Assembly (NCBI GenBank): GCA_963920765.1
Contig: OY987251.1
Coordinates: 11,163,219 to 11,227,218, forward strand
Length of the DNA stretch: 64,000 nt
Source: Ulota crispa
Lineage: Eukaryota; Streptophyta; Bryopsida; Orthotrichales; Orthotrichaceae
Direction of reading: 5' to 3'
The notes beneath the pieces are model-generated. The model saw nothing but the letters and a program-made list of their open reading frames with translations. It had not been told where the DNA came from and searched no databases. Both the position numbers and the translations under genes were made by a program. The first letter of the stretch is position 1; every line of letters begins with the position of its first letter. Below are positions 23,340 through 33,599 of the stretch, one piece after another.

Positions 23340-24850
23340 TTGATTAACCTTAACCCCTGAATGCCCCAAAAAAATTAAAAGTGTCCTCACAAGGATTTCA
23401 CAAGATTTTGCAAGCCTCTTTGAGGCACCGGATTTATTATTTTGACCTTGATGTAAATTACAATGATTAAAGGTATTTAAGTGGTTCATGCAATTAGAGT
23501 AATGGTAGGGCAACCAAACATCATACATGTGCCTCAAGAGCTTGATTGGGTGTAAAACCATACAAGGCAAGGTGGCAAGCAAAGTCTTACATGTTGCAAT
23601 TGGTTAATATTTATTGTTAGTTTTCTTGAATGTATTTTGTGGTGGCAAGAGATTGGTCAACAAGGGTTCAAGCAAGTTCTAGACTTTTGTTGTGGCAATC
23701 CTCATCAACTGTGCTAGTCATTGTTTTTTGCACAAAAGCAATTTGAAACCTTAAAACTTAACATCCAAAAAAGTATAGTCTTCATTGATTTACACATGTG
23801 TGCATTCACATCTAATCTTGCTACTCACAAAAATTGAGATTAATTGGGGGCTTACATAATTATGTAAAAATCATTAACCCCTAAATGTCGAGGAGGACAA
23901 AAAACATTCTCGGCCTCTGAAAAAATATTATGTGATTCAGGAAAAAGTTGTTTTTCATCTAATTTTTTTCAAAAGTGACCATAAACACATGGTCCATCAT
24001 GGAAGACAAAAGTTACCTCTTGAGATGCATTCATTTTTTTTTGTTACCCAAGTTGTGATAAGATTCAAAAACATGGTGTTAGCTCCCAAGCTGCCCTTCT
24101 TGCAATTTTCATGAGGGCACCATGCGTTGTTGACTTTTCCAACTTTTTGAAGCAATACTATTGGTACCCATGTGCAAAACACTATAGACTGCTACAGGCA
24201 GGGCAAGCCACGTTTATCCATCCGTTCTTTAAGGGTTAAATAGCAACCACATGCCAAAAAATGAGTTTTTGCCATCACATGTTTGATCAAATGTTATAAT
24301 CTCCCATTTGCCACAATCAATTATCCCCAAATTTTGCAAGCCATCCTCTAAGTAGATGTCCCACTATTTTCAATAGTCACTTTTTGTGAATCATCTAAAT
24401 GACTAAGATACAATGCATCAAAGTTGGTCTCCCTAAACCCTAATTTTGGTGAAAACAACGTAGATGCTTAGGGGTTAAACATTGATGCAAACATTTCTTT
24501 TTCAATGAATGACAAAAACACAATCTGCTAGATGTAAGAAAGTCATTTTTCATCCATTTTTTAGAAGTGATCATGGAAACATGGTACACCATGGAAGACA
24601 AAAGTTAACATCATTGAATACACTCATATTTTCAAATATCCCAAGTTATGAGAAAATTCACAAAAACAATGTTAGACCTCATGTTGCTCTTCTTGCAATT
24701 TTCATGAGAATAGCATCACATGCTAACTTATGCAACTTTTAACAGTAATATTAAATTCTATGGGCACTTTGCCACATCACTATAATGGGCAGCCACAGTA
24801 ACAACAATAACCAACCCGTTGTTTAAGGGTTGAAGATTATTGTGGCAAGG
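23340..24850. repeat. Cluster of decayed TTAA-bounded repeats
   Basis: Junctions of the form TTAACCCCTGAATGCCCC (23349), TTAACCCCTAAATG (23875), CTTTAAGGGTTAA (about 24226-24239), CTTAGGGGTTAA (about 24468) and TTTAAGGGTTGA (24826) divide this stretch. The segments 23930-24240 and 24510-24835 are diverged direct repeats (shared CATGGAAGACAAAAGTTA and CTTCTTGCAATTTTCATGAG). No gene. It lies downstream of the nodulin-related gene. Confidence 0.45.
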
Positions 24851-24980
24851 CCACAACAACAACTAAGGTTGTTGCAAACAGTAATTGAGCTGTATGTCAA
24901 AAACAACTAAGAAAAAACTAAACTCTCACACAATGAGAAACAGAAACAGAATCAACTGCTAGAAAACACCTGCATGCTAC

Positions 24981-27900
24981 TCAATTGAAGCCTCCTTGGA
25001 CTTTCCCATATTCTTGCTCTAAATTGTACCCAGGCTTCGGCACGGCACCATATGCTGCAGAAACAAACAAAAAAATAAATGCCAAAGTTAATAATTGGAG
25101 TGTTGTAGCAATCGCAAGAAATCATCATTTCAAACGACCTAATAAGGTAGGCACACTCATAAGCGTGGAAATAAGGGTTTTGGAGTAGGTAAAACAATTG
25201 ACTAACTTTGAAAAAAAAACTCTAAGAAGTGGAAACCAAAAATATTGGCATCAATTTCAAGGTTCCAATTGCAAGCATTTGTTCACAAAGATTTTTCAAA
25301 GTCCAAAATCACTGAAATTGTAGGAACCATGTGTAAGAGATGCTAAAAACAAGGCTTGTTGGTTCTTAAATAGTGAGATGGGTACGCAAAACCGTCATGC
25401 AAGTCACCCACAACCATCACTTTGTCATCCATAACTATCACTTAATTATCCAAAACCATTTCATTTGTATTTGTTAGTTCTTGACAATGTCAAGAATCGC
25501 CCATGGGGACATGACAGGGATGGGTGTGCCTACCTTAATAGAGGGCGTCAAGACTCAAACATTGCACAAAACTTTGGGCTAGAGGATAATACACGTGGCA
25601 TGTCAAGGGGAGAAACCCAAAAAAAAGAAATTTTGCCGTCAATATTATAACTACATGCAAGTTCATTTTTTGATTAGTGACACGGTGGGAGAGAGGCTTA
25701 AAAAAAAAGGAATTCCAAACATTTGGAAGATTCTCAAAATCTAGCCCATCCCCTTGTGGATTTTCAAATAACTAGAAGGAAAATCTTTAGTGACAAGTTG
25801 GTAATCCTGTAATTTAGGTTTACTTTTGGAAACCTAGATTTTTCAATCTGTCAACAATAGTTCTAAGCTTGATGCCCCCTAATGTCAAATTTACTAGAAA
25901 ACAAGTCGTTTTTCTATTCAATTATTTTTTCACCCTTGTCAAAGGAAATTGTGTCAATAAAATCGTAAGATTGGTTGATTCAACCTGAATGGGACAGCTT
26001 TTTACCAGCAAGTTTTTCAATATATTTACTCATCAAATCACACTTAAACTTGCTAAGTAAGCATGTTACTCAAAGTGAAAGATATATATTTTCTAGCAAA
26101 AATGGGGTCAATATTACCTAAGGAAACAATACTAAATAGTGCATTTAGGTTACCTTGACAATTAGGTTACCTTACCCTAAAAAGTTATCTCAAGATTCAT
26201 TACTTGGCCACTTGGAAGCATATGCAACTCTTTAAATACTAAAATTTCACATGGTTTACAGCCTTGATGCTGCTAGTTTGTTTTGCCACAACATTGTTGT
26301 TGTTAAAAACTGTATGTTGCAGTAATTATTGATGAAAATTATTACAATATCAATAAGTATTTAATTAGAGTAAAATGTTGAGAAATTAGTGTGAGGCAAT
26401 CTAAATGCACTATTCAATGTAGAAGTATTAAAGTCAAAAAAAGCAAAAGAGAAGCCAATATATTAGTGACTGCACCTGAGCCATAAGGACCTTCTGATGA
26501 TCCGTAAGGGCCTTCTGATGATCCATAAGGGCCTTCTGATTTCGGAGGGTAGGTTCCATAGGGCCCTGGTCTCTCTTCACCGTACTCCGGTTTATGGGGC
26601 TTCCTGTTGTAGCCACTCCCATACTCTGGTCACACAAAGTCAAACACTTTACTGCCAAGATTTGCATCAACAAAACCAACTAAATCCCAAATGAAAAAAA
26701 AAAAAAAAACTCAGAAACTTTAAGAGCGCCCACCCTCATTGCCAAAAGTCATGAACTTCTGTGTTTCCTCAAAATATTCCTCCATGCGCTGAATTTTAGG
26801 GATTTCTAGCATTTTAAAAAGAAAAGAATTGAGTCCAACATTGCTTGTAATTTGCTTTGTTATCTTCTCTAACATATCTTCTAGGTTGCCAAACTTCAAG
26901 AGTAAGAGGCATCAATCAAAGTGACATTTCAAGCATTTCCACGTGTGATAACCAAAAAATTATCTTCCATTTCAACTTCCAACCACATTGATGCTTGGAT
27001 AGGTCAACTTTTGTAAAAAGAAACGTTTGGACAATATCAAAGTCTCACTTTTTTTTGTGTGTTTTAGGCCTAATTAAATGGAGTGTTTTGTTGAGAGCCA
27101 ATGCTTGAATAAGGTCATCATTTTTTTCTCACCCAAGGCATTGACGTTCTCCAAGCATCAATATATAACACAACGCCCACTCTTAGAGAGAGTTGTGGGT
27201 ATCACATATACACATATTGTTATTGTTTTTCCTATCAATGCACAATTCTATACACAAGTTTAACCCCTTAAGGATATTGCTATTTTGTATACACTCTCCC
27301 GTGTTGTATACAAATGAGGCACTTGCACATGAATCCCATTGAAGCTGTAAATTCCAAACCAAGTCACAAACATATTACTAGTCAACTAGGATTTTTTGGA
27401 GAATTTTTGGCTCTTGACGTAAAGGCATTTATTCAGGTACTAAGTACTAAACGGCCCTCGTATGAATACAAGCAACACTTCTGATATGCAACATCCTTAA
27501 CCCCCTTAAGGATATTGTTGTTTTGTATATGCTCTCTTGTGTTTTATACAGATGGAGCACTTGGGTAGCACATGAATTCCATTGGAGTTGTAAATCTCAA
27601 ACCAACTCATAGACATACTACTAATAATTAGAATTTCTTGGAATTTTTTTGCAATTGTCATAAAGCCATTTCTTCAAAGGGATCGACTAGGTGGACACCC
27701 CTCAATTGCTACGTGGACACCCCCATAGCCAAATCTATTAAATTTGAGATTATTATTATGCTAAAATATGAAATAAAATCAAAGCAATACTTTAGTGTAC
27801 ATCTGCATAAAAGCATTGCAAACACACAACAAATTTGCCTTATTTGTGACACGGTTAGGAGTTAAACCAGTTGCTTCCTTCATTTACTCGTTTCACTCTT

Positions 27901-30481
27901 GATTGTGTCATAAATGAGGCAGATTTGCTGTATGTTCATAGCGCTTGTAAACACAAATGTACAACACAGATGTACGTGCTTTGATTTTATTTCATATTTC
28001 AGCATAATAATAATCTCAAATTTAATAGGTTTGGCTATGGGGGGGTGTGCGCGTAGCAACTAGGGGGTGTCCGCCTAGCCATTCCCTTCTTCAAATACTA
28101 AACGGTCCTCGTATGAATACAACTAACACTTTTCGTATGCAACATCTTTAAGGGGTTAATTTTGAAGAGAAAAAAAAAGGGTCAAGAGAGAGAGGCACCT
28201 TCATCTTGATACTGGGGAGCATGATGGCTTTTCTGAGGACGCCGGGGACCCTCATACTCTTCCTCCTCTTCATACCTTCCAGGCCGTAGTCTGTGAGGAC
28301 GTTCACCATAGCCTGCTCCCTCACCAGCAGCCTCATATGGCCCATGAGGGCGAGCATGCTGAGGCCGGCCACTGTACTCAGACTCCTCAGATTCATACCG
28401 GGAGGGCCGTGGCCTTGCAGGCCGAACACGGTACTCTTCCTCTTCTTCTTCGTACCTTGACGGGCGAGGCTTTGCAGGGCGGGCACGGTACTCCTCCTCT
28501 TCTTCTTCGTATTTTGAAGGGTGAGGCTTTACAGGCCGAGCACGGTACTCCTCTTCATTGTCGTACTTTGACGGGTGAGGCTTTGCAGGGTGAGCACGGT
28601 ACTCTTCCTCCTCTTCGTCATACTTTGAAGGGCGATGCTTTGCAGGGCGGGCACGGTATTCTTCCTCCTCTTCTTCGTATTTTGAAGGGCGGGGTTTAGA
28701 GGGGTGAAACTCTTCGTCCACCTCGTGCGGTCGACCTGTCCACCACATGCATTGACCACAGTAGTGTTACTTTGAAATTTTGATATTGTGGTTTAAGAGA
28801 AACTTATTGGGATTTCTATAGGGTAGTGGTATAAAGGCATACACTTTTGCACAAGTTGGTTTGTGCATGGGTGTTAGCAAAATTTTAAGATTTGATTTAT
28901 GGTCACAATCAATCTAGCAACGTTTTGCAAACGCCCACTTCAGTATCTCATTATTTTTTGGTTTTCTTGCAGATGGGGTGCTTTGGGTGGCAAAGCAAAG
29001 AAGCAACCCTTGAGTCAGATTTTCCGTTGAGTCTGATTGTAGCATAGAAGGTCAGAAACTGAATCTTTCTTACCACTGGAAGGTTTTGTTGTAGAGCCTT
29101 GGGCACATGGAATCTCGTGCTTCTGTCCATACTTGTCCAGGTAAGTGCTGGCTTTCTTCAAATAGTCACCATAAGGGGACTTCTCTCCTCCATACATCGA
29201 CAATCCTTCAAGCAAATCAGAGGCCGCTCCTGTTCCCACAACCACGTTTTTAGGGTTTGTGATTTTTGAAACTCTTCAAAGAGCACTCTGATGCCGGGAT
29301 CCAAGCTCTTCAAAGTTTGGCACTGGAATAGCAAACCCTAAAATACATTGAGTTTCTTCCTGCTAGTACTCTTAAAAACAAACTAGCCAAAATCTGTCTC
29401 AATCTCTACAAAACCACAAAGAAAACCTACAATATAAATTGTAATTGTACCTGCAAGCTTGCCTTGATCCACTTTCTTTCCAGCAGCTGCTTGGTAGAGC
29501 ACCTGCAAGAAATTGAATACAGTAACTGAAATCAGGTCAAGGATACCAAAACCACTAGGAACATGATCTCTTCTTAGGGACATCCTTTCATGCTGCATCA
29601 GTGATTGGGAGGAGCACTAGACGACAACAACAATTCTCCTGATTGGTGCTCATGGAAGCAGTTTTAGGACTAAGTTCATTGGACAACATTGGACAACTTT
29701 CCACCAATCTTTCCATCGATCTATTGGGCAGTTGAGAGGTCTACTTTTTTTCTTCTTTCTTGTTTCTACTGATTAGTCAATGAGGACTATTTTTTTCTTC
29801 TTTCTACTAATAGTCAATAAGGACTATTTGCACCACCTCTTCCACATGAAAGTGCCAAATGTAAACATCAATAGCTCTAACTAGGGGATCCATTCACCCA
29901 CAACCGGTCCTGCTTTTATGACACCACCCCCAACCCTTCACATGGAAAGAGGCCCTCAGTGACCGCCTAGTCACAAAAATGAGGTTCATATAGTGCACTT
30001 TTCATAGCAATCTACAACCTTCCATTCAAAATTATTTAGTATAAAAAAACTCATATACACCGATGAAGAAATTTGATCTGGTTTTTGTGACCGAAGTGAT
30101 CTCTCCAAGGAACGCTACATAACCGGGCGTCAACCATTGGAATGCTCATTACACGGCGACAAATACAAGACGAATTCTCACAGGATTTTGAATTTGCTTA
30201 AAAAAAAATCAAAGAGCAAAATCGAGGGCTTAACTTACTTGGGCACTGCCGAAGAGCTCGCCTGTTGAAGGTTTCTTCTTATGCTCGGCCCCACTCGTTC
30301 TGTGAGGTTTTCCCTCATCGTCGTCGTAATAGTTCTCCTCCTCCTCTCGCCTCGGCTTCGGGTTCGACTTGCCGGGCCTTTCCTCGCCGAATCCCTCCGA
30401 CCCTCCCTCCCCGTCGTGTTTCTTCTTCTTCTTGCCTTGCACTTCTTGTGCGATCTTTGCAGCGTTCATGAGGAAATCCAT
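24981..30481 (-). CDS. Nodulin-related (NRP1-like) protein with a long charged Tyr/Glu/Arg/Pro repeat tail
   Basis: Six exons on the minus strand: 30239..30481, 29451..29502, 29074..29229, 28199..28735, 26476..26625, 24981..25054; GT-AG junctions, 1,212 bases, 403 aa plus TGA. Residues 1-75 are charged, starting MDFLMNAAKIAQEVQ. Residues 76-140 resemble plant nodulin-related proteins (LFGSAQVLYQAAAG, then ASDLLEGLSMYGG and YLKKASTYLDKYG), small cytosolic proteins linked to stress and ABA responses. Residues 160-285 hold about six repeats of 17-20 residues, each a Pro-Ser-Lys/Arg-Tyr, a run of Glu, then Tyr-Arg-Ala-Arg-Pro. The C-terminus has three copies of EGPYGSS and a Gly/Tyr-rich end. The tail is presumably disordered; its function is unknown. 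Introns 4 and 5 (1,573 and 1,421 bp) are filled with transposons. If intron 5 were retained, exon 5 would read into a transposon end and stop at 26414. Confidence 0.8.
25290..25450. repeat. Dispersed repeat shared with 45570-45730
   Basis: About 150 bases (with AGGAACCATGTGTAAGA, GGTTCTTAAATAGT and CACCCACAACCATCACTTT) recur in the same orientation at 45570-45730. It lies in intron 5 of the nodulin-related gene. No terminal structure seen. Confidence 0.5.
26129..26423. mobile_element. Family E inverted-repeat element in intron 5
   Basis: The ends TACTAAATAGTGCATTTAGG and the reverse complement of CTAAATGCACTATTCAATGTA bound about 295 bases that align with the other family E members. It abuts exon 5 of the nodulin-related gene within about 50 bases of its donor. 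Confidence 0.6.
27264..27496. mobile_element. TTAA-flanked element, family B copy 2
   Basis: The element begins CCCCTTAAGGATATTGC after TTAA (27260-27263) and ends GATATGCAACATCC before TTAA (27497-27500). Same family as 3503-3766. It is in intron 4 of the nodulin-related gene, tandem with copy 3. Confidence 0.6.
27501..28155. mobile_element. TTAA-flanked element, family B copy 3, interrupted by a MITE
   Basis: It starts CCCCCTTAAGGATATTG after the TTAA shared with copy 2 and ends GCAACATCTTTAAGGGG before TTAA (28156-28159). Its body is split at 27678 by the 408-bp element described next; removing that element gives a sequence collinear with copies 1 and 2. Confidence 0.65.
27679..28086. mobile_element. 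Mutator-like MITE (408 bp) with an exact 9-bp target duplication
   Basis: Terminal inverted repeats of roughly 110 bp: the left starts GGGATCGACTAGGTGGACAC, the right is the reverse complement of GGGAATGGCTAGGCGGACAC, and both continue into the same ATAGCCAAAYCTATTAAATT block. TTCTTCAAA flanks both sides (27670-27678 and 28087-28095). Non-coding. Confidence 0.85.
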
Positions 30482-30872
30482 CTCGGCAAAGAGAGAATCA
30501 AAGCGAAGGAGAATTTCTTTCTATGCAAATGAGCACTGCTCTGCGAAGGTTTGGATTTCGAAGGAGAAGTAGATTGTTGTGTAGTGAGTAGTGGGTCGGC
30601 TATGGCGGGGTAGAAGCAAATCCGGAAGTGAGTTTTTGTAGGGAATCGTAAGGCGACAGAGCCACCCGTGTTTCCCCGAACTCTCCTCTTTCCGGTTACG
30701 CGGAGAACGGGTGGAAAAGATGCATTGGTCTTACTGAATCTGTGACTATACTAATTATGATATTTAGTGTTACGAATATTAATTACGAACCGCGACACTG
30801 AATGTCAACAAATGTCAACAATAGCAACACTATTGTTGGTGTTATCAACATTATACACTATACTAAATATTA
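30482..30872. promoter_or_regulatory. Probable promoter and 5' leader of the nodulin-related gene
   Basis: This is the sequence immediately 5' of the minus-strand ATG at 30481. It is GC-richer up to about 30730 and then becomes AT-rich. No individual element can be assigned with confidence. Confidence 0.35.
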
Positions 30873-32127
30873 GGGGTAGTCACGGCTTCTTAGAGAATGA
30901 AAAGAGGGTGGAGATTGAGAAGTTGTGGAGAGAAAGGAGGAGTTAATAGGAGTTTGTTTTTTGTGAAGTTGTCGTGACACCCTATTTGTATGTTTTGGAG
31001 AATGAGAATGGAGAATGGAGAATGGTTTACTTGGAGAAAGGTAGCATGGCTAGCAATTGGAGGAGCAAAAATAGCTAGCATGAAAAGCGATTCACAAACG
31101 GAGAAAACGCATAAATCATGGTAAGAAGTTCACATGCTAGCTCATTCTCCAGTCAGCCATTTTTTTGAAGTTTTTCAATTGTCTAGGACATGGCTACTAT
31201 TAGAAGTAATGTGTAGGGCAAGTGGCGAAATTGTATTTTTATTAAGCTCATTTTTTGGAGAAAGTCCCATAGTAACTTTCAACAAAGGTGGCACCTAGTT
31301 GATTGAGAGTTCTAGTTGTATGTGGCGACTATGGTAGCAAATGCTGAGTTTGTAGTGACTACGCATGCACAAATTGATTTCTAAAACTGGCACCTACAAT
31401 TGAACCACTTTTTGAAAATTGCAACAAGAAGTCAGCAAGAGTGGTTTTTTGTACAACTACTGGCTACACATACAAAGAACAAAAATATTGTTGCCATTAT
31501 TCTCCCACAACCTTAATCCCACCCCACTACGCCCAACAAACAATGACAAGTTAGACGATCCGAGTAGCCTATACACAAATCTAAGATTTGGCAACAATTG
31601 TGGTACTTCATAGTGAACCAAATGGCAATAGTGTCGCTTGTACAAATAGCCCAGTTTGGCGATTAAGCAAAAACCAATGTGCGTGCCAATGGCGCCAAGG
31701 GTTGCAAGGAGTGGGTGGATTTGGCTATTAGCTACTGTAATCATGGCACAGAGTGGCAAAGGGCCATTCAACGTTCACAGCAAAAATCCTAAATCCAAGC
31801 AACAATATAGGTGACATGAAAAACTCTACATTGCTAAGAGGCGACCTGATAGCTAGGGAGGATGGCAACTTGGTGAAAAAGGGAAAGTAATTTCCCATCT
31901 TTTCTTTCACGATGGTCATAGGACCAAAATTTCTTTTGCTATTTGGCACCATGTAGCTTGTAGAAAAATTGCTGTCTCGAATCAATTCTTCACCTTTGGA
32001 GGAGAACAATGAGGTTGTGAGAAGTTTCACGCATAAAGCAGAACGCAAGCTTTGGCAGCCACTAGCAATGCAACACCACAATAATCTCATTCTCCACAAG
32101 GGCGGAAGAAAGTGTCGGGACTACCCC
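30873..32127. mobile_element. Long family I inverted-repeat element (about 1.26 kb)
   Basis: The left end GGGGTAGTCACGGCTTCTTA is mirrored on the right by the complement (GGGGTAGTCCCGACACTTTC). Same ends as the 419-bp element at 18849-19267. Two minus-strand open frames inside (31457-31771, 31728-32099) show no recognisable transposase motif. Confidence 0.5.
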
Positions 32128-32742
32128 TATTGTATTTAAGTTGCCTTAACTATCAAGTTGCCTTATCTTGAAAAGTTACCTCATGACACACCACTTGGCC
32201 ATTTGAAAGTGCATGCAACTCTCTACACCAAATAGTGCATTTAGGTTGCCCTACATTAGTTTCTTGACATTTCTCACTACTTAAGTATTTTTCAAGACTA
32301 CAATAACTTTTGTCACTACTTCCTGTGATCAATGGAGGAGGCAAGCAGAGATTGGGCGCCAAGGAGTAGGGAAGTTGGAACTTTAGACAAAACCAAGAAT
32401 TAATGTAGCATAAAGAGAGTTGCATGCGCCCCCAAGTAGCCCAACATGAGTCATGAGGTAACTTTGTCATGGTAAGGCAACCTAATTGTTAAGGCAACCT
32501 AACTGTCAAGGCCACCTAATTGTTAAGGCCACCTAAATGCATTATTTGGTATGGATACTAGGATTTCACATGGTTTACAACCTGGAAGTTGCTTATTTGT
32601 TTTTTTTGCAACTTCATTGTTGTTGCCATTTGTTTATTGCAATAATTGTTGATAATAGTTATTTTTAGTGTTAGTAAGTGTTTATATAGTGTAAAATGTC
32701 AAGAAATTAGTGTGGGGCAATCTAAATGCAACATTTGGTGTA
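32124..32742. mobile_element. Family E element with a second family E element nested inside
   Basis: The outer copy occupies 32124-32223 and about 32546-32742. The inner copy (about 32224-32545) has ends CACCAAATAGTGCATTTAGG and its complement, with TA on both sides. Reading across the gap restores the order seen in the uninterrupted copy at 26129-26423 (CATGCAACTCT then ATTTCACATGGTTTACA). Confidence 0.6.
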
Positions 32743-32906
32743 GATGTCAACATGAACACTATTTGTCAATTCAATTCCATCATCAAATCTAAATTGATAT
32801 GGAGATAATTCACTATATACTAAAATAGTGTCCATCATGAACAACAATTGTCAACATGAACAATAACTATCAATCAAATGAGAGTGAGTCTATATACACC
32901 ATAAGG

Positions 32907-33554
32907 AAATTGATATCCATACCACACCCTTTCAACTATTTTACCACACCTACTATATATGACCAACATTTGTGATATTATAGTAGGTGTGGACCATAGG
33001 TAGAAAATCACTAATGTGAAAATGTAGTTTAATAACATAAAAGTTGCAACTTTAACCTTTTTTTAACTTTAGATCCAACTTTTAGTATTAAATAAAAGAT
33101 CCAAATTAAAATTAGCATGGTTTAGATATTTTAATCAATATAATTATGAATGGGTCTCATGGAGAGGAGTTTTTTTAGCTTAACCGGTCAATATCCTACA
33201 TTCTCTTTGACCAACTAGTTGTCTAGAGTATATTCCCAGCTAAGCTTATACAAATAAAGAATATGCCCTTTAAATGGTTGCTTTTTTTCCTAAATTTTTT
33301 AATTCAATTTGGCAATTTTAAAAATCTACCGGCTCGTTTGTACCAAAATGCCGGTACTCTCCATACATTGGAATGGATCTTGAGTTAAAAGACAAAACCA
33401 AAATTGCAACTTCTATGTCATGTTATATTTTCAAATCATTTTCAAATTAGTGATGTTCTGCCCGAGGCCCACACCTGCTATAATATCGCAAATATTAATA
33501 TATATATATAGTAGGTGTGGTAAAAAAATTGAAAGGGTGATATGGATATCAATT
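32907..33554. mobile_element. Family F inverted-repeat element copy 2 (about 650 bp)
   Basis: The arms of about 110 bp begin AATTGATATCCATACCACAC and contain ACCACACCTACTATATAT; the right arm is the reverse complement. A short (TA)n run lies in the right arm near 33500. Terminal wording is shared with 5575-5997. Confidence 0.6.
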
Positions 33555-33599
33555 CCTACACCATAACACTAATTTTCATTATCAGTGTGGTAAGTTTCC

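Noticed and set aside
28337..28699. Repetitive plus-strand open frame and out-of-frame minus-strand frames
   Set aside because: Products of the repetitive DNA that encodes the Glu/Arg tail in the true minus-strand frame.
31457..32099. Transposase candidate frames in the long family I element
   Set aside because: No catalytic motif or recognisable similarity; short overlapping frames only.
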